From Ancylobacter sp. Lp-2 (GTDB lineage: Bacteria; Pseudomonadota; Alphaproteobacteria; Rhizobiales; Xanthobacteraceae): a DNA stretch of 64,000 bases. The notes under the pieces are model-generated. The model was given only the letters and a program-made list of their open reading frames with translations, made no database searches and was not told where the DNA came from. Position numbers and translations under genes: made by a program. The number at the start of each line of letters is the position of its first letter. Within the stretch, counting starts at the first letter, position 1. Below are positions 49,234 through 57,486 of the stretch, piece by piece. The stretch spans positions 1 through 64,000 of the forward strand of contig NZ_JAJALI010000008.1 of NCBI RefSeq assembly GCF_020523795.1, given 5' to 3'.

Positions 49234-50637
49234 TCAGGCCAATCCCTGGAACAGATAGGTCCGGCCGGCAGCTAGGTCGAAGTCCGGGTTCTCCCAGCCG
49301 ATCATCTTGCCGGGATTGAGCAGGCCGGCGGGGTCGGCCTCGCGCTTGAAAGCGAGCTGCACGGTGTCGGTCTGCTTCATACCGCCTTCCTCCAGCGTGT
49401 AGCGGTGCGGGTTGAACACCACGGCGCCCATCTCCTCATGGATGGCGACGATCTCGTCGAGCCGCTCTTCGGTGGTGAAGTGCACCAGCGGCAGGCCGAA
49501 GCAGGTGATCTTGCCATCGAAGCGGACGAATTCGAGATGTGCCGGCACCTCGGCGCCCAGTCGACGGTGAATCCGCGCGACGAGATCGAGCTGGTCGGGA
49601 AACGGATAGAGCGTCTGTAGATAGGTGATCGCCGGGTCGACGCGCAGCGCCCGCAGCGTGGTGTGGTTCCACGACAGCTCGTAGAGCGGCGGCAGGCCGG
49701 CCTGCCGGTCGGCCGGCACGAGGTCGGAGCGGAACAGGAACTCGCCGCCATGGCGGGCGGTGAAGGCGGCGAACGCCTCGATGGCGAGCGCATCGACCAT
49801 GACCAGCACCACATGGCGTCCGTCCGGCAGGAACGGCTTGTGGCGCAGGAAGTAAAGCTGCGGCACCGGCGCGGCGACGACGCTGACCAGCTTCTTCGCC
49901 AGCGCGTCCTGCTCGCCGAGCGCGTTGGCATAGGCGCAGGCGCGGCCAAAATCCTCGAAGCCGAAAATGGCCTCCACCCAGCCATAGGCGGGAGCGAGCG
50001 GCAGGCTCACCTCGGTCACGATGCCGTTGGTACCATAGGCATGGGCGACCTTGCCGACCTCCTCGCCGGAAAGGCGCAGCACCCGCGGCTCGGGCTCCAT
50101 CGTCACCACGGCGAGGCCGAGTATATTGCCGAGATCGCGCAGTCCGCCCCACATGATCGAGCCGACGCCGCCGGAGCCGCCGGCGATGAAGCCGCCCACC
50201 GAGGCGGTGCGGTAGGTGGAGGGGTGCAGGCGCAGTTCCTGGCCGGTGGCACGGGTGGCGGCGTCGATATCGGCGAGGATGGCGCCGGCCTGCGCCACCA
50301 CCCGGCCGGGCGTGACGTCGAGCACGCGGTTCATGCCGGAGAGGTCTAGCACCACGCCGCCGGCCAGCGGCATGGCCTGTCCGTAATTGCCGGTGCCGGC
50401 GCCGCGCGGCGTCACGGGAATGGCGAGCTCGGCACAGGCCTTGAGGATGCGGATCACCTCGTCCTGCGAGGTGGCGAAGGCGACGAGGTCCGCGACGACC
50501 GCGTCGAGCTGACGCTTCAGCACTGGCGAGTACCAGTAGAAATCCCGGCTCTTCTGCCGCACCAGCGCCGGATTGTCCTCGAGGCGGATACCGTCGAGAC
50601 GGGCCCTGAGGGCGGCAAGGTCGTAGCGGTCGCTCAT
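49234..50637 (-). CDS. FAD-linked oxidase (GlcD/VAO-type) of the catabolic cluster
   Basis: A 467-residue VAO-fold flavoprotein. The FAD-binding segment is VTPRGAGTGNYGQAMPLAGGV followed by the GGFIAGGSGGVGS loop (quoted in part), with an FAD-oxidase C-terminal domain ending NPGKMIGWENPDF. It resembles the D-lactate/glycolate oxidase group but has no iron-sulfur partner here. The ATG overlaps the stop of the amidohydrolase by four bases. A role in oxidising the product of that enzyme is likely; the substrate is not known. Confidence 0.85.
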   Translation of the reverse strand: MSDRYDLAALRARLDGIRLEDNPALVRQKSRDFYWYSPVLKRQLDAVVADLVAFATSQDEVIRILKACAELAIPVTPRGAGTGNYGQAMPLAGGVVLDLSGMNRVLDVTPGRVVAQAGAILADIDAATRATGQELRLHPSTYRTASVGGFIAGGSGGVGSIMWGGLRDLGNILGLAVVTMEPEPRVLRLSGEEVGKVAHAYGTNGIVTEVSLPLAPAYGWVEAIFGFEDFGRACAYANALGEQDALAKKLVSVVAAPVPQLYFLRHKPFLPDGRHVVLVMVDALAIEAFAAFTARHGGEFLFRSDLVPADRQAGLPPLYELSWNHTTLRALRVDPAITYLQTLYPFPDQLDLVARIHRRLGAEVPAHLEFVRFDGKITCFGLPLVHFTTEERLDEIVAIHEEMGAVVFNPHRYTLEEGGMKQTDTVQLAFKREADPAGLLNPGKMIGWENPDFDLAAGRTYLFQGLA

Positions 50638-51965
50638 CGGGGCTCACCCATTAGATCGTCGAGTTCAGCAGGGTCCGGCGGCGTCGTGTCGATGCTGCGG
50701 CCGGCGCGCAGCACGAGGCGGTCCGCCTGCGGACGGGACAGCAGCTCGTTCAGGCTGCGGGCGCGGAACAGCGACAGGTCGGCCGGCGCGCCCGTGGTGA
50801 ACAGGCCGGCGCCGCCCAGCCCCATGGCGGCGGCCGGGCGGGCGGTGACGATGTCCGGCCAATCGGCGAAGGGATGGTCGAGATGGGCGATGCGGACCGC
50901 CTCGCGGAGCACCTCGACGAGATCGAGATCGCCATAGGCGTAGAAGGGATCGCGCACATTGTCGCTCGCCGCCATGACCGGGATGCCGCGCGCGCGCATC
51001 TCGTGCAGCAGGGTGACGCCGCGGGCACGGGGCGTGCGGCCCGGCGCGCGGTCCTGGAGGTAGAGATTGCACATCGGCAGCGACACCACGCCGATGCCGG
51101 CCCGGGCGACGAGATCGAGCGTGCGGTCGACCACCGCCGGTTCCTGCCGTGACAGCGAGCAGCAATGGCCGACCAGTATGCGGCCTTCGAAGCGACGGGC
51201 GAGCGCGGTCTGCGCGATCAGCGCCAGGGAATCGGCGGCGGGATCGAGCGTCTCGTCGACATGGAAGTCGAGATCGAGGCCGTGGCGCTCGGCGGCGGCG
51301 AACAGGCGGTCGAGGCCGGCCTGGAGATTGGCCGCCGGCCAGGTGAAGGTGCCCAACACGCCGCCGAGGCGGGCGACGGTCTCGACCAGCGGGCCGAATT
51401 CGCCGTCGTCCAGCACATTGTCCACCGGCGCGAGCGCCACCGCCTGCAAGGTGAGCCGGTCCGCCCATTCCGCGCGCTTTTCGGCGAAGACCGGCCAGGA
51501 GATGGCGGTTTGCGGGCCGATGGAATCGAGATGGGTGCGGATCGCCACCGTGCCGTGCGCATAAGCACAGCGCAGCGCGAAATCCATGCGGCGGGCCACG
51601 TCCACGGCGCTCCAGCGTGCCTCGCGGTCGATCGTGTTGGCGGCGAGCGCGCCGGCGAAGCTGCCGTCGAGGTTCGGCTGGCGCGGCCAGATGAACGCCT
51701 TGTCGAGATGGGTGTGGACGTCGACGAGCCCGGGCAGGACCAGCGCGCCGTCGAGATCGAGGCGGGGCAGCGGGTGGTTGGTCTCGCCATGCGGGGTGAG
51801 GCCGGCGATGGCGTTCTCGACGACGAAGAGGTTGATCTGCACCAGCCCTTCACGATCCGGGCTCAGGGAGAGTTCGGGCACCAGCGCGGCGGGCGCGCGG
51901 ACGCCGGCCAGCACATAGGCGTCCGGCGGGTTGGCAAGGAAGGCGGCGCGCATGGCGGCGTTCAT
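50634..51965 (-). CDS. cytosine deaminase-like amidohydrolase
   Basis: A 443-residue metal-dependent hydrolase of the CodA-like branch. The HxH motif is in VDVHTHLDKAF, further ligands are in LDFHVDETLD and ILVGHCCSLS, and the last Asp is in MAASDNVRDPFYAYG. That pattern (HTHLDK, HVDE, SDNVRDPF) is shared with cytosine and isocytosine deaminases and related enzymes on cyclic amides. It stands between the ABC importer and the FAD oxidase, with which it overlaps by four bases. It probably deaminates or opens the imported compound. Confidence 0.87.
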   Translation of the reverse strand: MNAAMRAAFLANPPDAYVLAGVRAPAALVPELSLSPDREGLVQINLFVVENAIAGLTPHGETNHPLPRLDLDGALVLPGLVDVHTHLDKAFIWPRQPNLDGSFAGALAANTIDREARWSAVDVARRMDFALRCAYAHGTVAIRTHLDSIGPQTAISWPVFAEKRAEWADRLTLQAVALAPVDNVLDDGEFGPLVETVARLGGVLGTFTWPAANLQAGLDRLFAAAERHGLDLDFHVDETLDPAADSLALIAQTALARRFEGRILVGHCCSLSRQEPAVVDRTLDLVARAGIGVVSLPMCNLYLQDRAPGRTPRARGVTLLHEMRARGIPVMAASDNVRDPFYAYGDLDLVEVLREAVRIAHLDHPFADWPDIVTARPAAAMGLGGAGLFTTGAPADLSLFRARSLNELLSRPQADRLVLRAGRSIDTTPPDPAELDDLMGEPR

Positions 51966-51983
51966 GGCTCGGGCTCCCGATCC

Positions 51984-52790
51984 TCAATTGCCCCGGCCGA
52001 GAGCGCTCTCGTGCCAGCGGCGCAGCAGCAGCCACGACACGAGGCTGAGCCCGGCATAGATGAGGATGCCGGCGAGAGAAATCAGCAGCAGCGCGGCGAA
52101 CATGCGCGGTATGTTGAGCCGGTAGGCGGATTCGACGATGCGGAAGGCGAGGCCGGAGCCCTGGCCGGCGGAGCCGGCGGCGATCTCGCCGACCACCGCG
52201 CCGACCAGTGCGAGGCCGCCGGCGATGCGCAGCCCGCCGAGGAAATAGGGCAGGGCGGTGGGCAACTGCAGCAGGCGCAGGGTTTGCAGCCGGCTGGCGC
52301 CGGACAGCCGGAACAGGTCGCGCAGGTTGGCGTCGACCGAATTGAGCCCGAGCGTGGTGTTGGACAGGATCGGGAAGAAGGCGACGATCCAGGCGCAGGT
52401 AAGCACGGCGGCGTCGGTGGACAGGTAGATCAACATCAGCGGCGCGATCGCGATCAGCGGCGTCACCTGCAGGATGATGGCGATGGGGAACAGCGAGAAC
52501 TCGACGATGCGGGCGGAGGCGAAGAGCAGCGCCAGCGCCGCGCCGCCGACCGCCGCCAAAGCGAGGGCGACCAGCGTGGTGCGCAGCGTCACCATCAGCG
52601 AGCCGAGGAGCACACTGCGGTCGGCGATCAACGTGTCGAGAACGCGCAGCGGGCCGGGCAGGATATAGGGCGGCAAATCGTTGAGCCGCACCACGAGATC
52701 CCAGCCGAGCACGACGAGGCCGAGCACCGCCAGCGGCAGCAGCCAGCGCAGCGGCGAGGTCTCCAGCCGGTGCGTCGCGGGGGCGAGCAT
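51984..52790 (-). CDS. ABC transporter permease (SsuC/TauC type)
   Basis: A 268-residue inner-membrane protein with six helices and the EAA-like loop reading DLFRLSGASRLQTLRLLQLP, which docks to the ATPase. It belongs to the family that carries nitrate, sulfonates, taurine and pyrimidines. ATG 52790 starts 15 bases after the ATPase stop. It forms the importer with the two genes upstream. Confidence 0.92.
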   Translation of the reverse strand: MLAPATHRLETSPLRWLLPLAVLGLVVLGWDLVVRLNDLPPYILPGPLRVLDTLIADRSVLLGSLMVTLRTTLVALALAAVGGAALALLFASARIVEFSLFPIAIILQVTPLIAIAPLMLIYLSTDAAVLTCAWIVAFFPILSNTTLGLNSVDANLRDLFRLSGASRLQTLRLLQLPTALPYFLGGLRIAGGLALVGAVVGEIAAGSAGQGSGLAFRIVESAYRLNIPRMFAALLLISLAGILIYAGLSLVSWLLLRRWHESALGRGN

Positions 52791-52804
52791 GGCGAGCGCC
52801 CCCG

Positions 52805-53626
52805 TCAGCCGGCGTTCATGGCGGCGGCGAGTGCCGTCGAGGTCTGCCGGCACAGGGCGGCATATTCCGGCGAGGTGCGGAAAGCCTCGTCGCGCGGCTG
52901 GGCGGGGTCGATCTCCAGCTCGGCGGCGACGCGGCCGGGCCGGGCGCGGAAGACGAGGATGCGGGTGGACAGGTAGACCGATTCGAACACCGAATGGGTG
53001 ACGAACACGATGGTGCAGTTAAGTTGCCGCCAGACGTCCAGCAGGTCGTTGTTCAGCTTGAAGCGGGTGATCTCGTCGAGCGCGGCGAAGGGCTCGTCCA
53101 TCAGGAGCAGGCGTGGCTTGGTCACCAGCGCGCGGGCGATGGAGACGCGCATCTTCATGCCGCCGGAGAGTTCTCGCGGATAGGCGTCACGGAAGCCGTC
53201 GAGGCCGACCAGTTCCAGCGCCTCCATGATCGCCGGCTCGGCCTCGCGGCGCGAGGTGCCGGCAAGCTTGAGCGGCAGGTGGACATTGCCGAACACGCTC
53301 GCCCACGGCATCAGAGTCGGCTCCTGGAAGACGAAGCCGACGGACGGATGGGTGGAGGATGCCTTGCCCGCGCGCTCGCCGTTGAAGGCGATATGGCCGG
53401 AGGTTGGCTCGGCGAGACCGGCGATCAGCCGCAGCGCCGTCGACTTGCCGCAGCCGGACGGGCCGAGCAGCGAGAGGAACTCGCCGCGGCGCACCTCCAT
53501 GTCGAGCCCCTCGAGGGCGGTGACCTGATTGCCGAAGCGTTTGCCGACGCCGGCAAGGGTGAGCAGCGGCGCGCCGGGCGGTTCGGCGGCGGGCACCGGG
53601 GCCGGCGGATCGATGAGGGTGGTCAC
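52805..53626 (-). CDS. ABC transporter ATPase (SsuB/TauB type)
   Basis: A 273-residue nucleotide-binding protein: Walker A GPSGCGKST, Q-loop FVFQEPTLMPW, signature LSGGMKMRVSIARAL, Walker B LLLMDEPFAALDE and H-loop FVTHSVFE. The signature has Met where most have Gln, as is frequent in this subfamily. The start is GTG at 53626, 14 bases after the stop of the binding protein gene. It powers the permease at 51984. Confidence 0.94.
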   Translation of the reverse strand: MTTLIDPPAPVPAAEPPGAPLLTLAGVGKRFGNQVTALEGLDMEVRRGEFLSLLGPSGCGKSTALRLIAGLAEPTSGHIAFNGERAGKASSTHPSVGFVFQEPTLMPWASVFGNVHLPLKLAGTSRREAEPAIMEALELVGLDGFRDAYPRELSGGMKMRVSIARALVTKPRLLLMDEPFAALDEITRFKLNNDLLDVWRQLNCTIVFVTHSVFESVYLSTRILVFRARPGRVAAELEIDPAQPRDEAFRTSPEYAALCRQTSTALAAAMNAG

Positions 53627-53639
53627 GCGCGGGGACCGC

Positions 53640-54659
53640 TCATTTAGGTGCCAGGTCCTTGCCGACGCCCTTGTTCACGAACTGCGTCGTGTAGGACTTC
53701 TTGTAGTCGATGTCGGCCTTGACCACCTTGGCGCGCACCATCTTGTCGTAGAAGCTCTTGATCTTCTCATCGGTCATGGCGCCGACGCCCAGCTTCTTGG
53801 TGTCACCGGAATCGACGATGCCGTACTCCTTCATCTTGTCGATGGAGAAGGCGATCATCTCGTCGGTCATTTCCGGATTGTCCTTCTTGATCAGGGCGTT
53901 GGCCTTGGCGTTGTCGCCATAGAGATAATTGTACCAGCCGATGATCGAGGCATCGACGAAGCGCTGCACGAGGTCGGGGTTCGACTTCACCAGCTCGGAG
54001 CGGGTCTCGATGGTGGTGGAATAGGTATCGAAGCCCTGGTCCGCCAGCAGGAACAGCTTCGGCTTGAAGCCGCCTTGCTTCTCCACCGCATAGGGCTCGG
54101 AGGTGATGTAGCCCTGCATGGCGCTGTTCTTGTCGGCGAGGAAGGGCGCGGCGTTGAAGGTGTAGGGCTTCACCTGATTTTCGCTGAAGCCGAAATCGGC
54201 GACCAGCCACTGATAGTAGCTGGCGAGGCCCTCCTTGGAGATGAACAGGGTGCGGGTCTTCAGATCCTCGAAGGTCGCGACGTCCGGGTGGGCGATCAGC
54301 ACCTGCGGGTCCTTCTGGAACATCGCGGCGACGATCACCGTCGGGATGCCTTCCACCACCGAGGAGAAGGCCTGCAGCATGTTGGCGCCCATGTAGAAGT
54401 CGATCTTGCCGACCGGCAGCAGCAGCCGGTTGTTGGCCTGCGGGCCGCCGGGCAGGATGGTGACGTCGAGGCCGTATTTCGCATAGGTGCCGTCCACCAC
54501 CGCCTGGTAGAAGCCACCATGCTCGGCCTGCGCCACCCAATTGGTGCCGAACGTCACCTTGTCGGCGGCGAAGGCGCGCGGGGTGGCGGCGAGGCTGGCG
54601 ATAGCCACCGCCGCGAGGGCGAGCGAGTGCAGGGTGGAGCGGCGCGAAAACAGGCGCAT
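53640..54659 (-). CDS. ABC substrate-binding protein, NMT1/THI5-like
   Basis: A 339-residue exported protein with a signal peptide (hydrophobic LALAAVAIASLAA, cleavage near AFAA at 32). The mature part begins KVTFGTNWVAQAEHGGFYQA, the start of the NMT1/THI5-like family that binds pyrimidine-like or aromatic small molecules. It is first in the importer operon. No thi-box riboswitch is seen upstream, which argues against thiamin precursor uptake. It is divergent from ridA. Confidence 0.9.
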   Translation of the reverse strand: MRLFSRRSTLHSLALAAVAIASLAATPRAFAADKVTFGTNWVAQAEHGGFYQAVVDGTYAKYGLDVTILPGGPQANNRLLLPVGKIDFYMGANMLQAFSSVVEGIPTVIVAAMFQKDPQVLIAHPDVATFEDLKTRTLFISKEGLASYYQWLVADFGFSENQVKPYTFNAAPFLADKNSAMQGYITSEPYAVEKQGGFKPKLFLLADQGFDTYSTTIETRSELVKSNPDLVQRFVDASIIGWYNYLYGDNAKANALIKKDNPEMTDEMIAFSIDKMKEYGIVDSGDTKKLGVGAMTDEKIKSFYDKMVRAKVVKADIDYKKSYTTQFVNKGVGKDLAPK

Positions 54660-54750
54660 GGACGGGGTCTCCCAACGGGCAATGCCGGCGACAATGCCGT
54701 CATACTAGGCGAGCTCAAAGCCGATGCACATAGGAGCCGGACGACCTTGT

Positions 54751-54766
54751 CCGCACAAATTTGCGG
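54751..54766. promoter_or_regulatory. inverted repeat in the divergent importer / ridA promoter region
   Basis: CCGCA-CAAATT-TGCGG lies in the 122-base gap between the binding-protein gene and ridA, 16 bases before the ridA start. It is the only clear palindrome there, so it is a candidate operator for the whole cluster. No regulator gene is adjacent. AAGGA at 54770 is the ridA ribosome binding site. Confidence 0.45.
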
Positions 54767-54781
54767 GCTTAAGGATGGGAC

Positions 54782-55171
54782 ATGCTGCGCCATCTTCTCC
54801 CCGCCGGCGTGCGCCGGCCCTTCGCCCGCTACAGCCATGCCGTCGAGGTGACGGCCGGGGCACGGCTGCTGCTGACCTCCGGCCAGCTCGGCATCGCCCC
54901 GGACGACGCGATCCCCGACAGCGCCGAGGAGCAGGCCGAATTGTGCTTCCGCGCCATCGCCGTCTGCCTCGCCGAGGCGGGGATGGGGCCGGGCGACATC
55001 GTGCGGCTGAACGCCTATGTCACCGACCGGGCGCATATGGCCGGTTATATGGCGGCGCGCGACCGCTTCGTCGTCGATCCGCCGCCAGCCTCGACGCTGA
55101 TGATTGTCTCCGGTTTCACCCGGCCGGAATTCAAGGTCGAGGTCGAGGCGCTGGCGGCGCGGGCCGATTGA
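54782..55171 (+). CDS. RidA-family enamine/imine deaminase-like protein
   Basis: A 129-residue YjgF/RidA-fold protein that should form trimers. LLTSGQLGIAPDD, the Asn in RLNAYVTD and the Glu-rich C-terminus KVEVEALAA match the family, but the usual catalytic Arg of true RidA (in the RxxV stretch before the last strand) is not clear here. RidA-like proteins in catabolic clusters hydrolyse reactive enamines or imines or cleave small amides. The divergent position next to the importer ties it to the same pathway. Confidence 0.85.
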   Translation: MLRHLLPAGVRRPFARYSHAVEVTAGARLLLTSGQLGIAPDDAIPDSAEEQAELCFRAIAVCLAEAGMGPGDIVRLNAYVTDRAHMAGYMAARDRFVVDPPPASTLMIVSGFTRPEFKVEVEALAARAD

Positions 55172-55219
55172 GCCCGGGCGACGTCCGCGCGCCGGACATC
55201 GCCCGGCTTTTGTCGTTAC

Positions 55220-55263
55220 GCATTTTCTTCACGCGAACCGGTACCCACTTCGCTGGAAAATGC
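55220..55263. repeat. intergenic palindromic repeat of the Hyphomicrobiales type
   Basis: GCATTTTC and GAAAATGC enclose CACGCGAACCGGTACCCACT, a sequence I recall as a highly repeated intergenic element in Bradyrhizobium, Rhodopseudomonas and relatives, often ending in GCTCTAGA as here. Only one copy was noticed in this window. It lies between ridA and the creatininase gene. Confidence 0.6.
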
Positions 55264-55300
55264 TCTAGAACGCCCGCCTGACCGCCTGCGGAGCCCGACG

Positions 55301-56119
55301 ATGCCGCCCAAACGCTTCTGGACCGAAATGAGCTGGACCGATTTCGCGCAAGGCGATGTCGGCAGCTGGATCGCCGTCTTGCCGGTGGCGGCGGTGGAGC
55401 AGCACGGGCCGCATCTGCCGGTCGGCGTCGACGCGATGATCGGCCAGGGTTATCTCGACGCGGTGATGAAGCTCATCCCCGACGACTTGCCGGCGGTGTT
55501 CCTGCCGATGCAGCAGGTCGGCAAGTCGAACGAGCACATCTTCTTCCCGGGTACGCTGACCCTTTCCGCCGAGACGGTGAGCCGCGCCTGGGTCGAGATC
55601 GGCGAGAGCGTCTACCGCGCCGGGGTGCGCAAGATCGTGCTGGTCAACTCGCATGGCGGCAACGTTTCCACCCTCGACACCGTGGCGCGCGAACTGCGTG
55701 CCCGGCTCGGCATGCTGGCGGTAACGGTGTCCTGGCATCGCTTCGGCTATCCCGAGGGCCTGTTCTCGGCCACCGAGCGCCAGCACGGCATCCATGCCGG
55801 TGGCATCGAGACCTCGCTGATGCAGGTGTTCCGCCCCGACATGGTGCGCGAGGACCAGATCGACAACTTCGTCCCGGCGACGCTGGGCATGGAGCAGGAA
55901 TTCGAGTTCCTGCGCGCCGGCACGCCGGCCGGCTTCGGCTGGATGTCGCAGGACATCAACCCGACCGGCGCCATGGGCGATGCCACCGAGGCCGATGCCG
56001 AGAAGGGCCGCGCCTGCGCCGCCTATGGCGCGCGCGCCTTCGTGGCGCTGCTCGCCGACGTGCACCGTTTCGACCTGTCCCGCCTGTCCGCCGGCCCGCT
56101 CGGCGGCGGCGCTAAATGA
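55301..56119 (+). CDS. creatininase-family amidohydrolase
   Basis: A 272-residue member of the creatininase family, which open cyclic amides with two divalent metals. The metal ligands are seen in VEQHGPHLPVGVDAM (Glu33, His35, Asp44), VNSHGGN and HAGGIETS. Related enzymes act on creatinine, formamidopyrimidines and mycofactocin precursors. It overlaps the following dehydrogenase by four bases, so the two are coupled. With the deaminase-like gene it suggests a cyclic nitrogen compound as substrate. Confidence 0.9.
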   Translation: MPPKRFWTEMSWTDFAQGDVGSWIAVLPVAAVEQHGPHLPVGVDAMIGQGYLDAVMKLIPDDLPAVFLPMQQVGKSNEHIFFPGTLTLSAETVSRAWVEIGESVYRAGVRKIVLVNSHGGNVSTLDTVARELRARLGMLAVTVSWHRFGYPEGLFSATERQHGIHAGGIETSLMQVFRPDMVREDQIDNFVPATLGMEQEFEFLRAGTPAGFGWMSQDINPTGAMGDATEADAEKGRACAAYGARAFVALLADVHRFDLSRLSAGPLGGGAK

Positions 56120-57159
56120 ACGCTCCCCTGACTGCGATGGATACGACTGCGATGCCGCTGCGCCTGACGCTCGACGAGGCCCGTGCCTATGCCGGCCGGG
56201 TGCTGGAGACCTTCGGCGCCGCGCCGGCCAATGCGGCGACCACCGCCCGGGCGCTGGTGGCGGCGGAGGCCGACGGGCTCGGCAGCCACGGCCTCGCCCG
56301 CCTGCCGAGTTATGCGGCGATGGTCGCCGCCGGCAAGATCGACGGCCATGCGGTGCCGACGAGCCGGCGGGTGGCGCCGAGCGTGCTGGTCGTCGACGCC
56401 GGCAACGGTTTTGCCTATCCCGCTATCGAGCAGGCGCTGCCGCTGGCGGAGGAGATCGCCCGCGAGACCGGCATCGCGCTGGTCTCGATGCGGCGCTCCA
56501 GCCATTTCGGCGTCGCCGGCCAGCCGGTGGAAAAGCTCGCCGAGCGCGGGCTGGTGGCGCTGGCCTTCTCCAACGCTTCGGCCTCCATCGCCCCGTGGGG
56601 CGGCAAGAAGGCGGTGTTCGGTACCAATCCGCTCGCCTTCGCCACCCCGTTGCGCGACCGGCCGCCGGCGGTGGTCGACCTCTCGGTCGCCAAGGTGGCG
56701 CGGGGCAACGTGCTGGCGGCGGCCCAGCGCGGCGAGCCGATCCCGGAAGGCTGGGCGCTCGACAAGGAGGGCCGGCCGACCACCGATTCCAAGGCCGGGC
56801 TCGCCGGCACCATGGTGCCGATGGGCGAGGCCAAGGGTACCGCGCTCGCCTTCCTCATCGAGGTGATGGCGGCGGGACTGACCGCCTCCACCTTCGCCTT
56901 CGACGCGCCGAGCTTCTTCGACGGCGAGGGGCCGCCGGCAGCGGTCGGCCATGTGATGATCGCCATCGATCCCAGCCGGACGGCGGGTGCCGCCTATCTC
57001 GACCATATGGAGCGGCTGGCGGCGATGATCGAGGGCGAGCCTGGCGCTCGCCTGCCCGGCCAGCGGCGCCTCGCCAACCGCGAGAAGGCCGCGCGCGACG
57101 GCATCAGCGTCCCGCCGGCGCTGCGGGCCGCGCTGGCGGGGATGGGCTTCGCCGGCTAG
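56116..57159 (+). CDS. malate/L-lactate dehydrogenase family (Ldh2) oxidoreductase
   Basis: A 347-residue NAD(P)-dependent oxidoreductase of the Ldh_2 fold, which differs from classic lactate dehydrogenases. ADGLGSHGLARLPSY at the start, the catalytic His in RRSSHFGVAGQ and APWGGKKAVFGTNPLAFA are typical. Members reduce or oxidise 2-keto and imino acids such as ureidoglycolate, sulfolactate or delta-1-piperideine-2-carboxylate. The ATG overlaps the creatininase stop. A role on the ring-opened product, perhaps as ureidoglycolate-type dehydrogenase, is an inference. Confidence 0.9.
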   Translation: MNAPLTAMDTTAMPLRLTLDEARAYAGRVLETFGAAPANAATTARALVAAEADGLGSHGLARLPSYAAMVAAGKIDGHAVPTSRRVAPSVLVVDAGNGFAYPAIEQALPLAEEIARETGIALVSMRRSSHFGVAGQPVEKLAERGLVALAFSNASASIAPWGGKKAVFGTNPLAFATPLRDRPPAVVDLSVAKVARGNVLAAAQRGEPIPEGWALDKEGRPTTDSKAGLAGTMVPMGEAKGTALAFLIEVMAAGLTASTFAFDAPSFFDGEGPPAAVGHVMIAIDPSRTAGAAYLDHMERLAAMIEGEPGARLPGQRRLANREKAARDGISVPPALRAALAGMGFAG

Positions 57160-57486
57160 GCACCTCCGCGAACACCGAGGAGCGATCCCGTCTCTCCGCC
57201 TCGCTGCGGCGGGGACGATGGTGTTTGCCAAGCGTGTCGGTTTCTGTGGCGGATGCGAGACGGCTCTGCCGCGGTTTCAGGCGAGACGCTTTCCTATCCT
57301 CTCCCCGTTCGGCGCGCGCGCGGCGGGTCGGTGAGGGGTCGACATTGCTGAGCCGAAGAAGGCCGCTCACCCCAACCCTCTCCGTCGACATCGGATACAT
57401 CCGATGTCGACCTTGCCGGGGACCGAACTCGATAACTGCCGAGTTCGGAGCGGGGAGAGGGGGAAGATAGCGGTGCTCGGGCCCCT
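57160..57486. other. 327-base gap with repeat element between convergent genes
   Basis: No gene is seen. The right part holds a compound inverted repeat (57376-57461, next entry). Upstream of it CTCTCCCC and GGCGCGCGCG stretches look like degenerate relatives of the same element. It also must hold the ends of the two convergent transcripts. Confidence 0.5.
57376..57461. repeat. compound palindromic element with nested hairpins
   Basis: An outer stem CCCTCTCC / GGAGAGGG encloses two perfect hairpins: GTCGACATCGGAT-AC-ATCCGATGTCGAC (57384-57411) and CCGAACTCG-8 bases-CGAGTTCGG (57423-57448). The cruciform-like plan resembles the REP/BIME type of dispersed intergenic element. Between convergent genes it may also stop transcription from both sides. 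Confidence 0.65.

Noticed and set aside
53640-54659. Thiamin-precursor (ThiY) transport system
   Set aside because: The NMT1/THI5 fold alone does not prove it, no TPP riboswitch precedes the operon, and the neighbours are catabolic rather than thi genes.
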